Made by a program: the position numbers and the translations under genes. Below are positions 1 through 5,070 of a DNA stretch of 5,070 nucleotides, in pieces (within the stretch, counting starts at the first letter, position 1; every line of letters starts with the position of its first letter). The stretch is from positions 1-5,070 of the forward strand of contig JAITMZ010000142.1 in NCBI GenBank assembly GCA_031290725.1, written 5' to 3'. Under the pieces are notes generated by a model. The model did not search any database and had not been told where the DNA came from. It worked only from the letters and a program-made list of their open reading frames with translations. The DNA comes from Spirochaetaceae bacterium. GTDB taxonomy: Bacteria; Spirochaetota; Spirochaetia; Treponematales; Treponemataceae.

Positions 1-73
1 CCCCGCCGCCCCGCCCGCCTCCCCAAACCACCGTGTATCGCCTCTAGTAGGCGCGGAATCCCAGGCGCACCCC

Positions 74-102
74 TTGACCTTCTTTGTAAAACCGGATATA
101 CT
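74..102 (+). promoter_or_regulatory. Sigma-70-type promoter of the def-fmt-PASTA-smc operon
   Basis: A -35 box TTGACC (74-79, five of six consensus bases) is separated by exactly 17 bases from a -10 box TATACT (97-102, five of six). There is no TG extension before the -10 box. Counting from the -10 box, the usual start site falls at about base 109, an A that is also the first base of the def start codon. It is the only well-formed promoter seen in the window, and it probably drives all four genes because no terminator lies between them. The boxes are read directly; activity is inferred. Confidence 0.75.
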
Positions 103-108
103 TGTGGT

Positions 109-708
109 ATGGAAATCATTCAGCTGGGGAATGACCTGTTGAGACAAAAATCGCTTCCGGTGATGGAAATCACCGACGAAATCAAACAACTCGTGGCGGG
201 TATGTTCGCCGCTATGGATGCCGCTAACGGGGTAGGCCTGGCGGCGCCCCAGGTGGGTGTGTTGAAGCGCCTTTTTGTAATCACCCTGGCCGATAAAGAG
301 CGCCGGGTGTTCATCAACCCTGCGATACTGGAAACATCCCTGGAAACCGAGTGCGGCGAGGAAGGCTGCCTGAGTATTCGGGGCGTATATCACGATGTGG
401 CGCGCCCCAAACACATAAAAGTTCAGGCCCTGGGAACGGACGGGCGGCCCTTCACCCTGGAGGCATCCGGTGCCCTGGCCCGGGCAATTCAACACGAACA
501 TGACCACCTGGAGGGTATCCTGTACATAGACCATCTGGACGAAGCCGCCCGGAAGGAAACTGTGGACCAATTCGTCCGGCGGGAAGAACGGCGTCTGGCA
601 AAACGTGCCCAAAAAAATGCCAAAGCCGCCCGGATCGCAGCAAAACAGGGATACCGCATCGTGGAACCTGTTGAAGCGGGAGTTGGTGCCGGGGAGCGGA
701 CTCGATGA
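109..708 (+). CDS. def: Peptide deformylase
   Basis: This cytoplasmic metalloenzyme removes the N-formyl group from the initiator methionine of new polypeptides. All three family motifs are present: GVGLAAPQ at residues 41-48, EGCLS at 85-89 and QHEHDHLEG at 128-136. By family knowledge Cys87, His129 and His133 bind the metal and Glu130 is catalytic. The 199 residues exceed the roughly 170 of many deformylases because of a C-terminal extension from about residue 150, rich in Arg, Lys and Ala up to about 180. The ATG at 109 gives the typical N-terminus MEIIQLGNDLL; no in-frame ATG, GTG or TTG lies upstream. There is no convincing Shine-Dalgarno sequence, and the promoter places transcription start at this ATG, so the message may be leaderless. 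The stop overlaps the fmt start. Identity is very secure; the role of the tail is unknown. Confidence 0.97.
   Translation: MEIIQLGNDLLRQKSLPVMEITDEIKQLVAGMFAAMDAANGVGLAAPQVGVLKRLFVITLADKERRVFINPAILETSLETECGEEGCLSIRGVYHDVARPKHIKVQALGTDGRPFTLEASGALARAIQHEHDHLEGILYIDHLDEAARKETVDQFVRREERRLAKRAQKNAKAARIAAKQGYRIVEPVEAGVGAGERTR
691..708 (+). promoter_or_regulatory. Ribosome binding site and ATGA start-stop overlap of fmt
   Basis: GGGGAG at 691-696, inside the end of def, lies 8 bases before the fmt ATG (705-707). The def stop TGA occupies 706-708, so stop and start share bases as ATGA. This arrangement usually gives translational coupling by re-initiation, which would keep Def and Fmt production linked. 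It also supports 705 as the fmt start. Confidence 0.75.
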
Positions 709-1661
709 TCCGTATCCTGTATGCGGGCAGTCCGGAGACGTCGGCGCTGGTGCTGGGGCGATTGCTGGAAGCTGTTGGTGCCGGAGCGCCCTTTTCCGTG
801 GCGGGGGTGCTCACCAACCTGCCCAGCTTCCGGGGCCGCGGCAAAATTCGCCTGTCCACACCGGCGGCTGTCCGGGCGGAACAGGCGGGCATCCCGGTGA
901 TTCCCTGCGAGAAGCTGGACGAAGGCTGCCGTGCCCAGGTGGCCGCGTTGAAGCCGGATATACTGGTGTGCTTTGCCTATGGCAAGATATTCGGGCCTAA
1001 ATTTCTTGCCCTGTTCAGCCTGGGTGGGATCAATCTGCACCCGTCCCTCCTGCCGAAATACCGGGGGGCATCTCCGGTACCGGCGGCGATTCTGGCGGGG
1101 GACAAGGAAACCGGTGTGACCGTCCAAAAGCTCACATTGCAGATGGATGCGGGGGACGTACTGGCCCAGGAAAAGATACCCCTGGGGGGCAGCGAAACCG
1201 CGGAATCCCTGCTGCAAGAAGCGGCTGAGAAGGGTGCCGGGATGCTGGTGCGGGTATTGTCCCAAGCTGATACCCGCAGAGAGCTGCCGCCGGGGACGCC
1301 CCAAAATCACGGCGAGGCCACGTACTGCGCCGCCTGTTGCCGGGAAGACGGCCTGATAGACTGGACGCAAAGCGCCGTCCGGATAGACGCACAGATCCGT
1401 GCCTTTTATCCCTGGCCGGGAGCTTTCACCGGTTTTAACGGCGAACTGCTGAAAATAATCCGTGCCCGTCCATATAGCGGTAAAGTGGCGGGGAAAAAAC
1501 CGGGGATTGTGGCGGGGGTAGACAAGGAGGCGGGAATTTTGATACAAACAGGGGATGGGGTTTTGTCTGTACAGCACCTTCAACGGGCGATGAAAAAAGA
1601 AGTTCCCTGGAAGGATTTTTTAAACGGCTGCCCTCATTTTATCGACACCGTGCTGGGATAA
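705..1661 (+). CDS. fmt: Methionyl-tRNA formyltransferase
   Basis: Fmt transfers a formyl group from 10-formyltetrahydrofolate to Met-tRNA of the initiator tRNA, in the cytoplasm, preparing it for translation initiation. The N-terminal formyltransferase domain (about 1-205) has the opening MIRILYAGSPE, AYG at 91-93 and the block GGINLHPSLLPKYRGASP at 107-124. Asn110 and His112 in that block and an Asp in QMDAGD (146-151) match the catalytic positions of the family. The C-terminal tRNA-contacting domain (about 206-318) includes EDGLIDW (214-220) and FYPWPGAF (234-241). At 318 residues it has the usual family length and looks intact. The segment where many homologues read PDRPAGRG is here NLPSFRGRG (38-46), a modest variation. 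The run CAACC at 208-212 is cysteine-rich for this position. It overlaps def by four bases and precedes the PASTA gene by 8 bases. Confidence 0.97.
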   Translation: MIRILYAGSPETSALVLGRLLEAVGAGAPFSVAGVLTNLPSFRGRGKIRLSTPAAVRAEQAGIPVIPCEKLDEGCRAQVAALKPDILVCFAYGKIFGPKFLALFSLGGINLHPSLLPKYRGASPVPAAILAGDKETGVTVQKLTLQMDAGDVLAQEKIPLGGSETAESLLQEAAEKGAGMLVRVLSQADTRRELPPGTPQNHGEATYCAACCREDGLIDWTQSAVRIDAQIRAFYPWPGAFTGFNGELLKIIRARPYSGKVAGKKPGIVAGVDKEAGILIQTGDGVLSVQHLQRAMKKEVPWKDFLNGCPHFIDTVLG

Positions 1662-1664
1662 AGG
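1660..1664 (+). promoter_or_regulatory. Short ribosome binding site of the PASTA gene
   Basis: AAAGG overlaps the fmt stop TAA (1659-1661) and lies 5 bases before the ATG at 1670. It is a short site at close spacing, so re-initiation after fmt may contribute to translation. It is the only plausible ribosome site for this start. Confidence 0.5.
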
Positions 1665-1669
1665 TATTT

Positions 1670-2704
1670 ATGGAAAACAAGAGAGAGAGAAAAATTCCCT
1701 TTCCGGGGATTATTTTTGGCGAAGCCCGGAGCTTTGCCCATTTGGACGGAAGATTTCTGTTTTTGACCGCCGTGATCACCCTTTTTCTCACGGGTGCAGC
1801 CTGTACCACGGTGTTTTTTGTCTTTGTGAGCAGGCCCGAGCAGATGATGGTGCCGGACTTAGCGGGCAAGGAGCTCACCGACGCTTTGCTGGAAATGCAG
1901 GTGAAGGAGCTGTATCCCCGGATACAACTGCGATTCTCCGACAGTCCCAGCGACAAGGGCCGGGTTCTGGAACAAAATCCCAGTCCGGGTTCCATTGTCA
2001 AGGCGGGGCGGCGCATCACCCTGGTGGTGAGCCGGGGGGTACTGATCGACACTCTGGAGAACTTCGTGGGGCAAAACTTCGACGCAGTCCAGGCAAGGCT
2101 CCAGACGGTTTTTTCCGGGGTCGCGCACCCCACCGTTACTTTTGCCCAGCCGTCCTACGTGGCCAACCCGGTGTCCGCCGGTACGATTTTGGCCCAGGAA
2201 CCGGGCGCGGGTACCCAGGTCTTTGCGCCCGTCCAGGTGCGCCTGGTGGTGAGCCGCGGCCCCGAGGTGGAGGCGGCGACGGTGCCACGGTTGGGTGGTT
2301 TGTCCATTGCGGAAGCCCTTCGGTCCATGCAGGGTTCCCGGATCGTGTTTGACTGGACATCTCGTCCCGCTTCTGGGAATGACCTGCCCGGTACCGTGGT
2401 ATGGCAGGAAGCGACCGCATCGGAATTACCCGTGGGGACCCATGTGCAGGCGACTATCGTCCTCCCGAATAGGCCGGTGAACAACACGGTTTACGGAATT
2501 TTGCAGGCCGCGGCGCCGACGTTTCCCTATCCGGTGCCGGTGGTGCTCCGGGCCCGCTCGTCTTCCCGGCAGGATACGGTTTTGACATCATTCGAGCATA
2601 CCGGCGGGAATATTTCCGTCCCCTACGGTGTGTCCGTCCAGACCGAACTCACCCTGGTGGTAGCCGGTTCAGTGGTGACCAGGGAAATAGTACGGGCGGA
2701 GTGA
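1670..2704 (+). CDS. Membrane-anchored protein with three PASTA repeats
   Basis: The 344-residue protein has a short basic N-terminus (KRERK at 4-8), one hydrophobic segment at about 29-53, and then a long extracytoplasmic part. Three PASTA-like repeats follow: about 60-123 (opens VPDLAGKEL, ends ITLVVSRG), 127-197 (contains ILAQEPGAGTQV) and 204-267 (opens VPRLGGLSIAEAL). Each shows the family pattern of Val-Pro or its equivalent, a helix, a V-x-Q/E-x-P-x-G-like turn and a final beta strand. Residues 268-344 do not fit the repeat and look beta-rich; I do not recognise them. PASTA domains are known from Ser/Thr kinases and penicillin-binding proteins, where they bind peptidoglycan or muropeptides. 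Neither a kinase nor a transpeptidase domain is present here, so a structural or scaffolding role at the cell wall is an inference. Topology N-in, C-out is predicted from the basic residues before the membrane segment. The gene sits between fmt and smc, 18 bases before the latter. Confidence 0.88.
   Translation: MENKRERKIPFPGIIFGEARSFAHLDGRFLFLTAVITLFLTGAACTTVFFVFVSRPEQMMVPDLAGKELTDALLEMQVKELYPRIQLRFSDSPSDKGRVLEQNPSPGSIVKAGRRITLVVSRGVLIDTLENFVGQNFDAVQARLQTVFSGVAHPTVTFAQPSYVANPVSAGTILAQEPGAGTQVFAPVQVRLVVSRGPEVEAATVPRLGGLSIAEALRSMQGSRIVFDWTSRPASGNDLPGTVVWQEATASELPVGTHVQATIVLPNRPVNNTVYGILQAAAPTFPYPVPVVLRARSSSRQDTVLTSFEHTGGNISVPYGVSVQTELTLVVAGSVVTREIVRAE
2020..2256 (+). repeat. 15-base direct repeat encoding the end of PASTA repeats 1 and 2
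   Basis: CCTGGTGGTGAGCCG occurs identically at 2020-2034 and 2242-2256, in the same reading frame, encoding the LVVSRG ending of the first and second PASTA repeats. The third repeat ends differently (IVLPN). The identity at base level fits internal duplication, or local conversion, of PASTA units. The feature spans both copies. Confidence 0.6.
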
Positions 2705-2708
2705 GAGT

Positions 2709-2717
2709 AAGGAAGGG
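2709..2717 (+). promoter_or_regulatory. Ribosome binding site of smc
   Basis: AAGGAAGGG lies in the 18-base gap between the PASTA stop and the smc ATG; the AAGGA core (2709-2713) is 9 bases from the start codon. It is the strongest Shine-Dalgarno match in the window and fixes the smc start at 2723, which also gives the canonical MFLKSLEMFGFKSF opening of the family. Confidence 0.8.
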
Positions 2718-2722
2718 TGGGT

Positions 2723-5070
2723 ATGTTTCTAAAAAGCCTTGAGATGTTTGGATTCAAGTCCTTTGCTGACCGGGTGAGGATAGATTTTTCCGAGGGTATC
2801 ACCGCACTTTTGGGGCCAAACGGCTGTGGAAAGAGCAACGTGGTGGACGCGGTGAAGTGGGTTCTGGGGGAACAGAGCGTCAAAAATATGCGGGCGGAGA
2901 AGATGGACGACGTGATATTCGCCGGCACCGAATCCCGAAAACCCCTCAACGTGGCGGAGGTGATACTCACGATTTCCAACGAGGCGGGTCTGCTGTCCCT
3001 GGAATTGGACGAAATACAGATAAAGCGCCGCATCTTCCGTTCCGGGGAAAACGAATACTTCATCAACGGTGCCCAGGTGCGGCTCAAGGAGGTGCGGGAA
3101 CTCTTTTTCGATACCGGTGTGGGCAAGGCCGCCTATTCGGTGATGGAGCAGGGAAAGATAGACCAGATCCTTTCCAGCAAACCCGAGGACCGGCGCTATT
3201 TGTTCGAAGAGGCTGCCCAGATTACCCGGGCAAAGATCCGCTCGGCAGAAGGGCAGCGGAAGATGCAGCTCATCACCGCGAACATGGAAAAAATCGACTT
3301 CCAATTGAGCGAGGTGGCCGGCCGCTGCGACGTTCTTCGGGATCAGGCCGCCAAGACCACCCGCTATCGGAAATGCAAAGAAGACATTTTCAACCTGGAA
3401 CTGGACATATATCTCCTGCGGCTCAGAGGTTTTATTCGGGACCGGGATCGCCTGGAAAGCGACATGAACCGTGCCTCGGAAAAGCGCGATGTTCTCCGTG
3501 CGGAAATCGATGCCATGACCCTGAAGTTATCTGAAAATGTAGACAGCATTAATGACCTTGAAAAACAGTATGCGGTGTTACAGCAGGAGATTTTGCAACT
3601 TGCCCGGACAAAAAACGATCGGGAGTTACAGGCAAAACATCTGGCGGCCCGACAGAACGAGGCACGGGAAAAACTTGCCCACCTGGAGGGACGGAAGGCG
3701 GCGCTGGAAGAGCGCATCGAGTCGTTTCGGGAGGACATCGGCGAGAAAGAGGGGGAACTGCACAAAAAGCGGCGGGGCCTGGAGGACAATGAAAAGAACA
3801 TCGCTTCCTTTGACGAAAACATCACCCTGGCGGAAAACCGGATTACCGAAAACGATAAGCGGGCCGCCAGTCTGGAAAAACAAATCGGAGAACTTGATAG
3901 GGAGCGGGGAAACCTCCGGCGGGAACTGGGGAATATCACCGAGAACATCGTCACCGAGCTGGATTCCCGGCTCAAGGATGCGGGCTATTCGGCCTCCCGG
4001 TACGGCGCGGTACGGGAGCGGACGGCTGTCCTGTTGGGCAAACTAAAGGCGCTTACAGCGGGCCGGCAACAATTGTTCGGCGATTTTTTAAACGCCCCTT
4101 CACCGGAAACCCTCTCGAAACAGAATACCATTCTATTCGTGGAAAATATGCAGAAGGCCTTTGTTGAGGCCGCTCATCTTGTGGGTCAAATGGAGCAGTC
4201 CCTGGAGGAATACGCCAGCCTGACCCCTGGGTTTATCGATGAATTTCTCTCACCGGAGGGGATTATTACTAGGAAGCGGGCCATCGACAAGGCGATTCAG
4301 GCCAATTTGCAGCAGGTGGCCGATACCCGGGAAAACATCGCCGAGTTTTCAGCCGAAAATGCCGCCCTGGTAGGCAAAACCGATGAGTACCGTGCCACCC
4401 TGGGGGAACTCAAGGTACACAAAGCCCAAAACGAGGCGCAGATACAAGGCGCGGAAGAACAAATTCGCCTGCTGCGGCGCGAGTTGGCCTCACAGGAAAG
4501 CTTGGCCAGGGAGAATAACGACGAAATCGGCGTGGAAACCCGGCGCTTCGACGATATAAAAGAACAAACGGTGGAACTGGAAGGGGAGATTGCCTCCATT
4601 GAATATCAGGGGCGGCAGATGACCGAACGGCACGAGGGGCTGGGCAGGGAAATCGCGGTAAAAAGCGCCGCCGTGTCTGGGTCCAAGCAGAGTCTGGCGG
4701 ATAAAAACGCGGAAGCGGCTAAACACCAGGCCCAGGTGGAGCAGGATTCCCTGAACCTCCGCAGCACCGCCACCCAGATAGACAACGTGAAGGAGGTATT
4801 CCGGGAGGCCCATTCCCGGGACTTGATGGAATTCGAGGAACATATGTTCGCCATTGCCACGCCGGTACAGGATATTCGGGAGCGCCTCGCCGCAGAGAAG
4901 CAGGCCCTGAAAGATTTAGGGAACGTAAACCTCATGGCGCCGGAAGATTTTACCGTGGAAGAGGAGCGCCGGGTGTTTCTGGCAGCCCAGAAAGCGGACA
5001 TTCTGGCAGCCTGCAAGGACTTGGAGCAGGTGAATGCGGAGATACAAGCCGAGGCCAGCGAGAAATTTAT
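2723..5070 (+). CDS. smc: Chromosome segregation ATPase SMC, 3' end outside window
   Basis: SMC proteins are ABC-type ATPases that dimerise, work with ScpA/ScpB and organise and segregate the chromosome. The reading frame is open for 782 codons with no stop before the right edge. The N-terminal head carries MFLKSLEMFGFKSF, Walker A GPNGCGKS (31-38, Lys37), WVLGEQS (46-52), the conserved Arg57, FAGTESRK (66-73) and the Q-loop region around Gln143 (MEQGKIDQILSS). A long charged coiled coil follows (about 170-410), then a less heptad-like middle (about 413-529) and a second coil (about 530-715). LGNVNLMAPEDF at 732-743 matches the LGxVN segment that precedes the C-terminal head. That segment appears about 250 residues earlier than in typical 1,150-1,200-residue SMCs, and no canonical hinge is recognisable. 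The family signature LSGGE and Walker B must lie beyond the window. The head-proximal motif reads EEAAQITRAK where most SMCs have EEAAGI-KYK. Confidence 0.94.
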   Translation, partial: MFLKSLEMFGFKSFADRVRIDFSEGITALLGPNGCGKSNVVDAVKWVLGEQSVKNMRAEKMDDVIFAGTESRKPLNVAEVILTISNEAGLLSLELDEIQIKRRIFRSGENEYFINGAQVRLKEVRELFFDTGVGKAAYSVMEQGKIDQILSSKPEDRRYLFEEAAQITRAKIRSAEGQRKMQLITANMEKIDFQLSEVAGRCDVLRDQAAKTTRYRKCKEDIFNLELDIYLLRLRGFIRDRDRLESDMNRASEKRDVLRAEIDAMTLKLSENVDSINDLEKQYAVLQQEILQLARTKNDRELQAKHLAARQNEAREKLAHLEGRKAALEERIESFREDIGEKEGELHKKRRGLEDNEKNIASFDENITLAENRITENDKRAASLEKQIGELDRERGNLRRELGNITENIVTELDSRLKDAGYSASRYGAVRERTAVLLGKLKALTAGRQQLFGDFLNAPSPETLSKQNTILFVENMQKAFVEAAHLVGQMEQSLEEYASLTPGFIDEFLSPEGIITRKRAIDKAIQANLQQVADTRENIAEFSAENAALVGKTDEYRATLGELKVHKAQNEAQIQGAEEQIRLLRRELASQESLARENNDEIGVETRRFDDIKEQTVELEGEIASIEYQGRQMTERHEGLGREIAVKSAAVSGSKQSLADKNAEAAKHQAQVEQDSLNLRSTATQIDNVKEVFREAHSRDLMEFEEHMFAIATPVQDIRERLAAEKQALKDLGNVNLMAPEDFTVEEERRVFLAAQKADILAACKDLEQVNAEIQAEASEKF

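Noticed and set aside
3..50. Possible end of an upstream gene, a proline-rich tail (PPPRPPPQTTVYRL) ending in tandem TAG stops at 45-50
   Set aside because: Only 14 codons are visible, the composition is simply C-rich, and the other two + frames are also open here, so the coding frame cannot be decided.
605..1000. A 131-codon + strand frame overlapping the def end and fmt start
   Set aside because: It is out of frame with both genes, rich in Gly and Pro, and has no domain or ribosome site; fmt explains this region.
489..1583. A 364-codon open frame on the minus strand
   Set aside because: It lies wholly antisense to def and fmt, both of which have complete family motifs. Its translation is Arg/Pro-rich with no recognisable domain, as expected from GC-rich shadow frames.
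1787..1804. Possible lipoprotein signal (GAAC, Cys45) in the PASTA protein
   Set aside because: The -3 position is Gly rather than Leu-like, and the residues after the Cys stay hydrophobic (TTVFFVFV), which fits an uncleaved membrane segment better.
2582..2587. Perfect -35 hexamer TTGACA upstream of smc
   Set aside because: No acceptable -10 box lies 16-18 bases downstream (the bases there are GC-rich), so an internal smc promoter is not supported.
2857..3534. A 225-codon + strand frame inside smc
   Set aside because: It is out of frame within the highly conserved SMC head and is low-complexity Arg/Gly-rich; smc is clearly the coding frame.

Overview
The window holds four genes on the + strand, closely packed and apparently in one operon: def (peptide deformylase), fmt (methionyl-tRNA formyltransferase), a membrane-anchored protein with three PASTA repeats, and the first 782 codons of an SMC-family chromosome ATPase that runs off the right edge. 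No RNA gene, insertion sequence, CRISPR array or terminator was seen. The DNA is GC-rich with uniform codon style, so nothing suggests recent transfer. The order def-fmt-PASTA-smc and the unusually short SMC fit a spirochaete of the Treponema group best. That is an inference from gene order and protein style, not a sequence match.

Region by region: bases 1-73 are a C-rich stretch without a clear gene. Bases 74-102 form a near-consensus housekeeping promoter (TTGACC, 17-base spacer, TATACT). Its predicted transcription start falls on the A of the def ATG, so def may be translated from a leaderless mRNA. fmt follows def with an ATGA overlap. The PASTA gene starts 8 bases after the fmt stop and has a short AAAGG site. 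smc starts 18 bases after the PASTA stop behind a strong AAGGA-type ribosome binding site. No gap exceeds about 110 bases.

How they may work together: Fmt formylates initiator Met-tRNA and Def removes the formyl group from nascent proteins, so the first two genes are the two halves of the formyl cycle. The PASTA protein is predicted to face the periplasm and could bind cell-wall material, and SMC organises the chromosome. Their joint transcription would link translation initiation, envelope and chromosome upkeep, but no direct interaction is shown by the sequence.

The most notable points are the probable leaderless start of def, an SMC whose middle has no recognisable hinge and whose arms are shorter than usual, an altered head-proximal SMC motif, and a PASTA protein with neither kinase nor penicillin-binding domain.
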